64,000 bases of DNA, from positions 4,898,001-4,962,000 of the forward strand of contig NW_027331831.1 of assembly GCF_033568475.1 (NCBI RefSeq). Reading direction: 5' to 3'. The notes under the pieces were generated by a model that did not search any database, was not told the origin of the DNA, and was given only the letters and a program-made list of their open reading frames with translations. The stretch is from Henckelia pumila. Its lineage: Eukaryota; Streptophyta; Magnoliopsida; Lamiales; Gesneriaceae. The position numbers and the translations under genes are program-made. Positions 45,762 through 57,911 of this stretch are shown piece by piece. Position 1 is the first letter of the stretch. Each line of letters begins with the position of its first letter.

Positions 45762-48700
45762 TCAGATACCCAAAATGGTCCTTATCTGATCAGGAGAATG
45801 CCTGACCAACGACTTAGGATCCGCGTATCCATTCCTCGGATCCATGATCGCCTTATATATAAGTTCATATGCATCAGCTAGAGTTTTAGCCAAGCGAACA
45901 CAGGCTTCTGATCGAAGACTAGGAACATTCATTTGTTCGAACTCAGGAAGAGAAGTTTCGCTTCCCAAAACGAGCCCAAAGAGAGATTTCAAACAATCGG
46001 AAAGAACAGTGGAGGACATGGCTTCCGTCTCAGACAATGGAGGCTTAGATACTGAATCCTCAGATATCTCTTTGTTGGTTAATGAGTCACGGAAATGAGA
46101 CATTTTGTTCGATAAGTTGCATCTCCGAAGAATGGAATCTGCTTCCTTCTCAACGAGATCGTGCATGTGGGTTTCTATCATCGATCCAAGCTTTTTAATG
46201 TATTCAGCGGCAACTTCGTGGCCCAACAATGGTTGTCTGATAGAACACAAGCAGTTGATCAGAAATATTTTGGAAGGTACTTCACGGATCTGGCAACAAA
46301 CACAGCCTGTAAGTCAAAGGATGTTACAGAAGATGAACTTAAAACTACCAAAGATCTTTTAATTCGAGCAAAAAAGGCTTTCAATTGAATTGTTCATCAA
46401 TTCACAGATCTCGTGCTAGGAGGAAGGAGTGGAATTTCCTACTCTCAAATGAATAATTTTTCAAAAAATTATCATATATGGTCTCCTCTAAATTACTCTA
46501 AAAATCAACCCTTATTATCAAAATGACAAGGTTCACTATTAAACTCAAATATTTTTTCACAGTCAAATGAAGAGAAACCAATCATTACTTAGATACTAGG
46601 CTACCAGATCAAAGCAAAACTATGTGCAGAAAATAAACCCAAGATTTGGAAATTCTTCGTTCAAATAAAAGAGACTGACAAGCCCCCCTTTTTCTTGCTA
46701 GTTCTCCCCCCTAGTTCAAATAGAAAATCCAACGAAAAAATAAAAAATACCTGAGATATAGGGGTTGAACTGCCGTTATCCAAAATAGCATCTATAGATG
46801 ATCTGCGGAGCTGAGCAGGATCTGAACTTCCTCTGCTTCTCCTTGATGACTGAATAACTCCTTTGGATTTATGCGCCTCTGCTGCTTGTTCACACATCTG
46901 AATACCAGGAGCAAGAATTCAAATTGGATAAAGATGAATAAAAACAAATTCACAAATTCTGTCACTAAATGGAGTATCAAAAAATGCTTAGCAAAACAAT
47001 TCACATACTGAAAAAATGCAGTGCTGTTAGAGCAAGATATTACGGTGAACACCAATCTTGCACAATGATCAGGTATCTCAGAAAGCCTAAACCATATTGC
47101 TGGGGAACAAATCACTCTTGCTGAAGAAAAAGATCGAAGTAAATGTTGTACGATTTGAAAAAATGAACCATCGTTCCACCCGCCACAGTTTTTGGTGAAA
47201 TGACAAGCACTCAGTCCCACACAAATGAAATGACATATATGGGTGTGTCTAGCAATCCAATCTATCTAATAAAATACTATATTTATGCTCATAAATTTGG
47301 AGTCATAATTAAAATGTGATGTATAATCGGGATGATAAGTTTTTATAATTGCCAGGACCACTTTTGCATCAAGCATTAGGTATCCTATGCCGTCAAAATA
47401 ATGTCATCAAATACTCAGAATATAACACACCTGAATTATTGGGTCCAATAAAGCGGAAATGACCGGTTGAAATGTAGGTTCCTTGCCTGATGAATAAACC
47501 ATCATGCTGTCATGTGTTTCAATTATTTCAAGAAGCACTGATACTCCTTCCCTCACAGCTGGAGGTGGAGAAAGATCAACAGCAACAAGAGGAGGATATC
47601 GAAGGAGTTTCTCTCCCCGGGTTTTTAGGATGTCAAAAAAGGTCTTTTGAGCAGCATCCCTGAGAGCCCAGAGTGTATTACAGAGAGCTGTTTCTCTTCC
47701 TAACAAATCTGATATCTGTACAAAGATAACCAGCTGAGACAAATTAAATTAAATAATTTAAAAAGGATAAATGGGATATTCATGTTCTGTAAAACTCACC
47801 GTGTGGCTGTAAAACTCCAAAGTATTACTGAGTTTGTATGAAATGATAAGGTTAGGCTGAGATTGCAATACTTGTTCGACTCTCGCTTTAAACGGCCGAC
47901 AAACTCCTTCAAATATCCTGTCTAATACAAATGTCAAGTCCGACTCTGTCTTTCCGTTATCATTCCCTGATATTTTGGAGAATCGTTGAGCTGTTGGTCC
48001 AGTATCTGTCACAAAATTTGGATCAAGCAATGCAAGCACAAGTTCTCTTTCAGAAGCCAATGCCTGTCACATAGCCAAAGAAATGGTCAAAACAATTAAA
48101 ATTACATTCGCCATAGGAGGGCATACATTATCCAGTGCACACACAAAGTACGCGTGTAATACAAATAACATCCATTTAAACTTTGATATTTATACAATAC
48201 TTCGATATTCATATAAAGCATATTGATGCAATCCTACAGTTAAAAACTTAACAAAAAAATCCAAATTTCTAATTTAGATTTTCTTTAGGCTTTATGGTCT
48301 AGTTCTACCATAGCTGATCATATAAATTTACAATTATATCTTATGCATTCACCTTTTCAGGATTTGAAATTGTCCAATATTTCTTACGTGTCCTTCAATC
48401 AAATTTTAAATTTTCATCTACGTGTGAAATTTGTGGTACCTATTGTGAACCATAGTCACTTTCTATCAAATAACATGGATCAAACTATTGCATTAAAAAA
48501 ACAAAGCAAGGACGTATAAGGACATTTTAGGAAATCCACATCTAGCAGCCAAAATTTTTAGTATTAATATTTTTTTCACTTAATATATGGTAAAAAATGA
48601 AAGTAGACCCGAAGATATAAAACAGGGGGAAAATAATCTACCTGATGCAACCATCCCAGCATGTCACCTACGTATCTTAAAGGGTCATGAGCATGAACTT

Positions 48701-51700
48701 CTATAGGTCTTGGTAGTCCACTGGGCCCTCCACGTGTGAGGGCACTGATGAATCTTCTGAATAATGCATTATGTCTCATATTTGCTACCTGCAATCAAGG
48801 AATATTTTATGGAAAAAGCAAAGGAAGTTCAATATGTTTCTCTAGTTTCTAGCTCATAAGCATGAATACCTCTTCCGCACAATATTTAAATAGAACAGGT
48901 CTTTCTTTCAGGCATCCAACTGCAGTTTTTAGGAGGTCACTGACTTCAGGATTGTCAACATCCCCAAGACTCCTACACTCTGCTTGAACCCATCTACGAG
49001 AAATACATGTGCATGCAACCTTGAGTGATCGATTATATAACAATAAAAAGAAAGAAGTTTTGACGTAGCAAACAAACTGAGGGTCAGAATAGCGGATGAA
49101 AGAACTCAGAAACCCAAAAATCAATAGTTCTACTAATTTCACATATTTCTCTTCTATGAAATTGAATCCTAGAGCCTCAAACTGCAGGCAAGTGTACTAT
49201 GACAAATGAGTGTTTGCTGAACATTATTTCCACAGGTAAGAGAAACACCAATAAGAAAACAGGCAGCTTTATCAAAGTATAGAAAATCAAAACAGGTACG
49301 ACACCCTAGAGTAGAAAATGGTACAGAAAACGTTCTAAAATATGACTAATTTTTTTCATACTATTGTATATATGATATTTCTGCATCTAGATGCAAAAAA
49401 AAAAAAGGAAAAAAAAAAGATATATGAAACTGCTATTGCAGCACCAAGCATATCACAAATATGCTATTGATTGCCCAACAAGACTATACCTGATGTGTGA
49501 CTGCCATAGCTAGTAAATTTCTGGCTCAAAAATGCCTCTAATGTTTTCTCCCTGCTGGAAATCTACCATAATGTTAGAGAAATTACCTGCATAGACGTTC
49601 ATAAGCTCCTTCTTGATAAACAGCCATCATATCCATAAGCTCCAAACCAGCTCGCTGCAAATAATGTTCTAGCGAATTCAAAACACTACAGTTATTTATT
49701 TAGAGCATTCGAAATAAAAAAAAGAGTTGATTTAATAGACTGACCTAGGAAAAATAAGCCCCATAACGAAATAGTTTACCAAACTCACATGCTACATAGT
49801 AGATATGAACAGAGGGTGGAAAAAACACGTTAAAGTCTTAATTATTCAATTATTTTATTATAAATATAAATAAATAGAGGGTGGAAAAAGCCCTTTAAAT
49901 GATGCCCATCTATTGTCTCAACAAGTGCTAAGGTCTTAAATTATTCAATTATTTTATTATAAGCAGAACTTATTTACACTAAATTGCATGTTTATATATA
50001 AACTTCACATATAAATGACAGCATTGTCAAACAGATTCTATCATATCAAACAATCAGAGCCTGGGAATGCTGAATGCGGTTCTGCGCACCAAGTGCATGC
50101 TTGAGCCAAAGTATGGAAATTTCAGCTAGATAGATCAAGATAAAACAAGGCTTTAAAGAAAAGAAAGAGAGAAGAGTGACACAAACGGACAAATTACAAT
50201 GTGCGAGAGAGAACCTGGTGATGAGTTCTTAGCAACACTTTACAGTTGGCATGAATTTCTTGAACATGAGCAAGTGCCTTGAAAAAGTTTTCATTAAGGT
50301 CTTCCTCCCTTAGGGCGTTAATCTAAAGAAAAGACAAGAAACAAATAAATAACTAGATGGTGAATGTATACACAGATTTAATCCAATAGTTGAGGGCCAG
50401 GTAAATTAAATTTTTGAAATCAACCGGTACCTCATCATTGGAGAGCTGATAATCACGAAGAAAGCATAATGCTATCTCCTGTCTCTGTGTAGTGGTTTCA
50501 AGTTCCTGTTTAAGCCTCTCTGTCGTACTGATGATATCACCCGTGGTAGCATTACAATTACCCAAAGCCTTCGCAATCCTACAGCACAAAATCATAATAT
50601 CATGATCTTTTTTGTTTTTAGCATGGGATATTTCTTTTATTTATATTTCTCTTGATATCAGTGTTAAGTACAGTTGGCATTCAAAAAGTGTTTGCATGAG
50701 TGTAGTAGATGGGCAGAAAGGAGGTATCGAATTCAAGTATCTTCGCTGAGGGCTATCAATGGAAATATGATTTTCTAAATTATAAAAGCTTCAAAAGGTA
50801 GATAAATAAGAGTAAATATTTTTCATGCGGTTAATTTTTTTGTAAAACCAAAAGGATGATGATAGGCCAAAACTACAGAACGGTACAAGTAGAATGTTAA
50901 GGGGAAGAGGAAAAAGAAGAGGTAGAATTTATTAGAAAATCAGGAGAGCGTGCGTACTTATCACAACATTCAGACAGAGCATTAACCTCTTCTTCCACCT
51001 GATCCAAGGCCTATAAAAACCATCAACCACACCAACATTATGCAATCTAAAGATATAATAGTAAATGTGTCTGCTCATCCCAAACGTTATCAACCAGTAT
51101 TAGTATCGAGCAAATTATAAAACAAGAGAGTGTAACTGTGCACTAAATACATCATTATGAATAAAAATGTATACAATTGTCGATTTACAAGACTATTCAT
51201 CGAGCGATCGACCTTTGCCCGACAAAATAATAATAGAAGACTATCCTAGAAAGCAATGTTCTAAGTACTGTTATAATGAAGGCATGTAACTGAAACATTC
51301 TCTCAGGGATGCAAGAGTAAGGGGGAAATTGTGTAGCAAGAAGCAATGGACATTTGGATGATTGTAAATCAGTGCATCAGCGGGCAATATTCCTGCAACC
51401 AATACCTTTATAACTGAATGCCAATTCAGTCAAGTCGAGTAATGTCAACAACCTCAACAATACCAAGCCATACATCATCCTAAATTATATAGTGATCATC
51501 ATTGTTTGAGAAAATGATATCGATAGACGATACATTATTCCATAAAAAGGAACAAAACAAGCCTCTCCACGGAATCAAGCAATCATTCATGCTTCAGTTG
51601 ACACGGCATAATTAAGTATGCAACAAATGAATTATCCCGTAAATGTTTCCAAATTGATTAAATGATTCAGGTGCTATAATCGGTAAAGAGTTCAGGTCAA

Positions 51701-52281
51701 AGTCTAACAGCATATCACAAAATCGCATGGTTCAAAATTCAAGCAAATTTGCTTCAAACTAATTATAGGTTAGATATTGAGAAAGAATTACACGCAGCGT
51801 AAAAGCTGAGTGTCCTGCCAGTACAACCGAGCATGCCTATCAGTCACATTCACAGTTGAATTCAACGATGGACGAACAAATATCAAAATTATACATTAAA
51901 AAACGACTGAAGCTTTACAAAGTCCCACTCCGTCGATTAAAACTATTACGGAAATTACTGCCAGATCAAATTACTTATATCTCACAATTTTCCACAGGAA
52001 AACGAAAAACATTAGAAGCAGTAGCCTGCACGTTTGACTTAACCGATGTATTCGTATACCTGTTGAGCCGTAGCGGAGGCGGCGAGAAACTCCTCATTGA
52101 TAGAGAGGCCGCGCTTCTCGATGGTAAATCTGAGATTCCGACGAGCGTGAGGTGCATTGTCGGAGTAAAAAGTTGACAGAGTGTGGAGAGATGCGAGTAG
52201 ATCGGGAGCGTCGGTTCGAGTCTCCAGCACCTTCTTCAGCTTCCGTGACAGCCCCGGAGCCAGCGCATTGGCCGTCCCCAT
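45762..52281 (-). CDS. COG6: Conserved oligomeric Golgi complex subunit 6, 11 exons
   Basis: Exons (minus): 52281-52060, 51010-50958, 50578-50431, 50322-50215, 49654-49587, 48993-48870, 48788-48642, 48063-47800, 47715-47431, 46897-46751, 46289-45762. All borders are GT/AG, phases close, and the product is 697 aa, near the roughly 680 aa I recall for Arabidopsis COG6 (At1g31780). I chose the Met at 52281 ([20 protein letters not shown]) because it matches the family N-terminus; an upstream in-frame Met at 52314 would add 11 residues. The N-terminal third is predicted coiled coil ([20 protein letters not shown] and on). The body is helical, with [20 protein letters not shown] at the end, as in plant COG6. 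COG6 belongs to lobe B of the COG tethering complex that captures retrograde vesicles at the Golgi. The gene is single and intact. Confidence 0.95.
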
Positions 52282-53049
52282 TTTTCTCCGACGGCAAAAT
52301 ATCTCTCCGCCCACAGTTACACGATCGCTTGCGTGTACGGGAATTCGTGAGAATAACGTTTGAATTGCGTCGCCGCCTTCTCAGCTGTCTTGCTCAGCTA
52401 TGTGAGATCTGGGAATAGCGCCGAGTTTCAACGGTAACGGAGAAATGGGAGTTGATCGATAAGTATGCGCCGTCTACAGCAAATAAATTCCCGCACGATT
52501 AATATTGGGCCGTGATGGTTGGGCCATGAGTCCAGTAACATCTTCATGCCATTGGTTATTGATAGATCTGTCAAACGGGTCAACTCATAGTTGGGCGGGC
52601 CGATCCACCAAAAATCCACTTTTTGGCGGGTTGATAGTGGGTCGGCCCACCATCTTAGCGGGCTATAAATCATCAACCCAACCCAACCCAAGGTGGGTTG
52701 CGGGTTAGGCCGGTCAGCCTGTGGGTTGGATCACGACAAAAAAATTTTTTAGACATATTAGCCCCGATTCACTGATCCATTAAAAATATTATTTTTGTCA
52801 AAAATATGATTTTTCATTGTAGAAATATATGTTGGATGACATATCCGTAAAACCAGTAGCATAGCCAGAATTTTTAAACAGCGTGGGTTGGACAATAATA
52901 TTTTAATTTTTCTTTATTGTATTATCTAACTTTTATGTTATATATTTTATATAATATGAACAAGATAAATTTTGAAAATCAACAACACTTTTATTTGAAA
53001 AAATTATTCTCGAGAATTTAATCATCCTAATACTCCTAAATGTGAGATG
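52282..53049. other. Spacer between divergent COG6 and SKIP31, left part
   Basis: It contains the COG6 promoter next to 52282, then (about 52550-52730) a GGGTTG/CCCAAC-rich patch with GGCGGGCCGATCC and ACCCAACCCAACCCAAGG, probably a decayed dispersed repeat, then AT-rich DNA. No gene was recognised. Confidence 0.45.
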
Positions 53050-53547
53050 TGGCACTCTCTATCTTTGTCATATGTGATGCGGCTTTTCCAGAAGATGCAG
53101 GAGTTATTGGTTTTGGTATGGTATATATTACGAGATGCTTCAGGTGTATTTTTAGGGGGACGGTCTTCTGTTTTTTATGGCAGGTTACAGGTTCTTGAAG
53201 GTGAAGCTACGAGCATCCTGGAAGCTCTCACTTGGGTTCGCAATTTAGGGTTTCAAAAGATAATCTTTGAATCGGACTCGAAAATTGTGGTTGATGCGTT
53301 GGGATCTTCAGCAAATGATTTTTCTGAACTCGCTTCTATTGTCTCTCAATGTAAGATAATCATGAATGCATATCCTGAGTTCATAGTACGGTTTGTGCCA
53401 AGAAAAGTAAATGAAATTGCTCATGTCGTTGCTAGGAATGCATATTGTTGTCCTAGTCCTAGTTCATGGGTTGAGGCACCAACATCAATGGTGGTCTTTC
53501 TATCAATTATTTGTAATCGTCTTGATCATTTTAATATAATTATGTGA
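53050..53547 (+). pseudogene. RNase H-like fragment, probably LINE-derived
   Basis: The frame encodes an RNase H type-1 domain as found at the C-terminus of plant LINE polyproteins and in RVT_3 proteins: LRDASGVFLGG, EGEATSILEALTWV, the Asp of IIFESDSKIVVDALG and FVPRKVNEIAHVVARNA. The first acidic motif (CDAAFPEDAGVIGFG, from about 53078) is in another frame, so one frameshift separates it from the rest near 53115-53125. No reverse transcriptase is present. It is therefore a broken fragment rather than a working gene, although a small domesticated protein starting downstream of the shift cannot be excluded. It lies between the divergent COG6 and SKIP31 genes. Confidence 0.75.
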
Positions 53548-53930
53548 TTATGTTTGTTTCAAAAAAATTAAATTAACTTCAATGAATATGATTCCTAGCG
53601 TATTGGCATCCAAACGTCAGCCCACTTTTTCCGGACCCAAATAGATGTTTTAAACTTCGCCCATCGACCCGAGAAAACAGCTCATGATCCACATTCGACG
53701 GAAACCCGACCCGAATTCAAGCGGCTCTCCCCGATTGTCGCATCTCCTTCCGTGGCTTCTCACTCCACAATAAAATCAATCGACGGTCCAGGTTCGCCGC
53801 CGCTTCCATCTTTTAATCGCCGGCAGATTTGCTCCTTATTCCGCCGCCTCAGCTGTATGTACACATGATTTTTGCGTGTGTAACTTTCGATTATTAAATT
53901 TTTTTCTTGTAGAATTTTTCCGCAACTGTT

Positions 53931-56900
53931 ATGGCTTCTGACGACGAAGACGAAGGCCTCGCTAGGTTTCTCGAATCCGAAGTCCTCTCCGAGATCTCCG
54001 ACCAGGTATGGCTGTCATCGACTTTTGGATTTATACGTTTTACCTAATTGATGTTGAATTGCGGATTTGTACGAATTATGCGCGGAAATATCTAGAGATG
54101 TACGTGAATATTATTGATCAATAAGAAATTCCCGGGCCGTGCAAAAGCGAAAAAAAATCTGTTGTTGGTGTTGGAAGCTTATTTTTTTGTTATATTTATA
54201 TTGGTGAGCGGTGGACACTATTTTTCTAATTAATTATTGTGCATAATAATAGTGAAAAATAATCATATTCAATAGATAAACAGGTTTGATCTCGGCAACT
54301 TTTGTGAGGGACGACCGATGTTTATGGAGAAAAACTTGGCAAACTAAAATGTGATGCACAACATGTAATCATGTCTTTGACTGGCTTCAAATGGATTCAA
54401 ATGTTGATTGTGTCTGTCTGTGTGTTATCACATAAGACAACATATTTTGCTAAACGGATATAAGTTGGATTATTAGTGCAAGTTCTCAGAAGGTACCGTT
54501 GCTCCTCCATGGAATCGAAAGTGTCAAGTTAATTTGTGGATGGTCTAAAAAGTTTACGGTTTGCTTGCTGAAAAAATATGTTTGTAATTTTAAGATGAGG
54601 TAACATGTTGGTCTTGTAATTCATATTTTCTTTAGTTTGTTTTGGATCCTTTAGTGGTGACCATCACATCCCAACACCCTCTCCGCATGTTTATGCTTTG
54701 GGTGTGTAATTTCATGCGTATGTTCCTTTTTCTGGCTCGCTCACCCAGGGCCAGGAGGGGAACCGGTTAAATAATAAAACTATTGCTGATCCATTTCTCT
54801 TGTTCGACCTTTTAGATAAGTGGTTTTCTAACAGAAACTTTCTACATGAGCAATGCCTTATGTAATTAAATAGTGAATTTTTGGGGTCTCTAGGTTAGAT
54901 ATCAGAATCTTAATAGGAAGGGGAACTTACAACTTTTGTGCAACATTAACACTTTCGCATCTCCTATGAGCATGAATGAGGTTTCTTGGATGGTGTATTG
55001 CAGGAGGGATCAGTAGAAGAGGCATATGGGAGTGAGAAAGAAGAAAGAGATGGGAAAAGATTGCGTGCTGAGGAAGGGAAGCTAAGCGAACAAGAAGAGA
55101 AGGAAGAGCAAGAAGCGAAGAGAATCAGAATCGAGGAAGGTGAAATCAGTGATGTGGAATTGTCAAGGACTTTAAGATCATCATCTTCATCATCGTTGCC
55201 ATCCACTGAGCTGGAAGCTGAAGCTGAATCTGCAGCGTCACCTTCAAAGAAAAGTGCTACTGTAGCAGAAAGAATCAACAATAATGGGATGCATGCTAGG
55301 GATAGCAGACAGTTGCTTTGGAGAATTGATACAGGAATTTTCAGTAACATCCCTCCGGAATTGTTGTATCACATCCTCAAATATCTTTCCTCTGAGGTAT
55401 CAAGATGCATAAATTATTTTACTGTTGTCCAGGATGAATCTGTATTGTTTCTGAACTAGTTATTTGTCTTTTTGTTAAACATTTCTGATTACTGAACTGC
55501 AGGATCTTGTTTCATGCTCATTGGTGTGTAGATTCTTTAATTTCGCTGCTTCGGATGAATCCTTGTGGCGTCGCCTGTTAGTACTTTTACCTCTGCTACC
55601 TTTTATCATCATATTTGTCCAACTCCAGACCTAAAACCATAAGCAGACTACGGAGTCCAATCTGGGTTGATGAAACATCATACATTTATGTAGATGTTTA
55701 TGCTTGTGCATTGTTCTTTATCGTTTTTCCTCCGTGCCATCTAGTATAAAATTGTGGTGCTTTTTTCCTGTACTCCTGTCTAGTAAATTCGAAAAATGCT
55801 TGATTGGAAGATTTTGTAGATTTTAATGCAACTAGTTGATACAAAATTGAAATGGTTCAATTTTTTTGATAATAAACACACTTACTCTTTCTCTCGTGTG
55901 TGATGATGATTGTGTCTTGCGTGTAGTCCATCCGTGCTAGCAATAGAAATCACCAGCTCGGAATTCTCTCCTGTATCTTTCATATGAAGAATATCAATTG
56001 TAAGTAATTTGTGTAGATATTGTCTGCGATGGAGTCTACTGCCTCCAAAAAAACTTCGGGAGTGTGCATGGAAGAAACTTTACATTCAGGTGAGTTTCTA
56101 TTTGAGTTTTATTTTTCTTTTACCTTCAACATCCTTCACAATGAATCAATGAATGTCTAAATGTTGCCATTGGTTGAGAGTCTTACATTTGAGCTCCTGT
56201 TGTGTTTTCATCTTCCTTAAAGAGCTAGCCTCGTGTGTTAAATCCGTGATTCTTAAATTTTCTGATGCGGATGATCTTTTTATAATATTACATTTGTGAT
56301 ATCGAAACATTTTGTTTGATTAACAGCGTGATGAAGAAGATATGGTTGAGTTCGTGAGGAATTGCCCAAATGAATTTAAAGAATATTACATCCAAATGCA
56401 GGTCGCTAAGAGAACCCAAGCGCCAAATCTTTCTCAGGTAAATTAAATTTACAATTCAATGAGCTCGATGTTAAATCTACTCCCAGCTCTTTGATGCCAT
56501 TTTTTTTATTGGTATGTTAGTTAAAGTGTGCGGAACATAAAAAGTTGAAGTGGTAGGTGTTTCTTGATTTTGGTGTGCAGCTGATTTTATTCTTCTTTCC
56601 GTTGGCAATAAAAAGCAGAGGTGCCAAAAAGGAGAGAACCTCTCTGAATCATGAACTTGGTCTCCTGTATTTAACACCCACATGGATTTTGTGTCATTTA
56701 TGTAACGATAGTGGAAATGATGAATCCTTAAGCTGTACTACTTTAACTAATGCTGCTTTCTACCCACCTTTTTACCTTGCCTACATCAATTAGTTGTATA
56801 TCGTAATCTCAAAAAATATGTTGAACGGTCAAATAGTTTTACTGAGAATGCCCAAATTTGTTTTTTTATATCATTACCTGTCATGGACCTTTGTAAGAGG

Positions 56901-57911
56901 GTGATTATTGAGCATTGTGACTGGACGCAAAATGAACTTGTCTTTAACTGTTGTTTAATATTTGTCGTGAAGGTGAATGATGATCGTATAATTCTAGACA
57001 AGACACTTGCTGATCAAATCTCCTCGTGGAAGAGCAGCAGAGGGCTTTCTGATGCTGTGGAAGTCAATCACGCATGCTCCGGAGAAAGTTGCACATATTA
57101 TCATATTGGGGATGTATTTGTTTGTGAGAAGACTGGAAATGTTCATGGTAAGAGACTATATTTTCGTGAAATGTTGGGTGGAGATCAAAGTGACAAAATT
57201 TTTTTATTGAATGGTTCGATAAACAAACTTCTTAATTCTCAACCATGGTTTCCATATGGTTACGCAGTTTGTGATGATACATGCAAAGAAGTTGTTATGG
57301 ACCCCACGAACGAACTGTTGGTCTGCACCATCTCTGGACGTTGTTTTGATCGTTTACTGTCACCATCTGAAATGGAATATGATGCTGTAAGATATTTTTT
57401 CTTCTTTAACTCCTACTTTTGAGCTATTTTGTTTTAGAGTAGTTACAAATTCAAGAGTTTCAATTAGCCTTGAGCATCTTGGAAACAAATTATGAATTTT
57501 CGCAAGCTGGAATTTTGTGAACAAATTGATGGAGTATATTTTGGATACAGAAATATTTGCATTTAACACAAAAGTTTATTTTACTTGTCTTTTTGTGATT
57601 TTTCCTCTTAACCTCTAACACACTAATCTGGATAACTCGATCGTCCCCATGTTCTGAAAATTCAGGATCAGCAACAAGGTGGTGTTGCGGATGAAGCTGA
57701 GCCATTTATGGGATCTGGTCGTTTTGGTAAGAACAGTTGACTTTAAACATTGTTAATCAAGCGTGTCCTGTATATCCTTAGATTTCTCTCGACTCCGTTT
57801 TCTTCGTATTGATGATATCTGTGGTGTTGAAATGTATCAGCTCGAGCTTATCTGCTTGGATACAATTGTGACGATGAGAAAGAACTTGAAGCCGCGTTGA
57901 GGTTTTGCTGA
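53931..57911 (+). CDS. SKIP31: F-box protein SKIP31, 9 exons
   Basis: Exons 53931-54005, 55004-55396, 55503-55576, 56017-56089, 56327-56437, 56973-57147, 57268-57386, 57666-57726 and 57841-57911 join in phase to 383 aa. After an acidic N-terminus ([20 protein letters not shown]) and a Glu/Lys-rich, low-complexity stretch (about 25-110) comes an F-box (about 135-180: [20 protein letters not shown], then [17 protein letters not shown]). Downstream is the Cys/His-rich block [20 protein letters not shown] and [20 protein letters not shown], and the tail [17 protein letters not shown]. This agrees with Arabidopsis SKIP31 (At5g45360), an SCF substrate adaptor that binds ASK/SKP1. The Cys-rich part suggests metal binding (inference). 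If the 120-nt segment 57148-57267 is kept, the frame stays open and the product is 423 aa. Confidence 0.93.
57148..57267 (+). other. In-frame, stop-free intron within SKIP31 (exitron-like)
   Basis: The segment starts GTAAGA and ends TTACGCAG, is 120 nt long (a multiple of three) and has no stop in frame. Removal joins VCEKTGNVH to VCDDTCKEV, which is how I remember SKIP31 proteins reading; retention inserts 40 residues in the middle of the Cys-rich block. The strong splice sites and AT-rich composition argue that it is normally spliced. Confidence 0.75.

Noticed and set aside
51856-52176. Plus-strand frame of 106 codons
   Set aside because: It runs antisense across COG6 exon 1 and intron 1 and has no recognisable homology.
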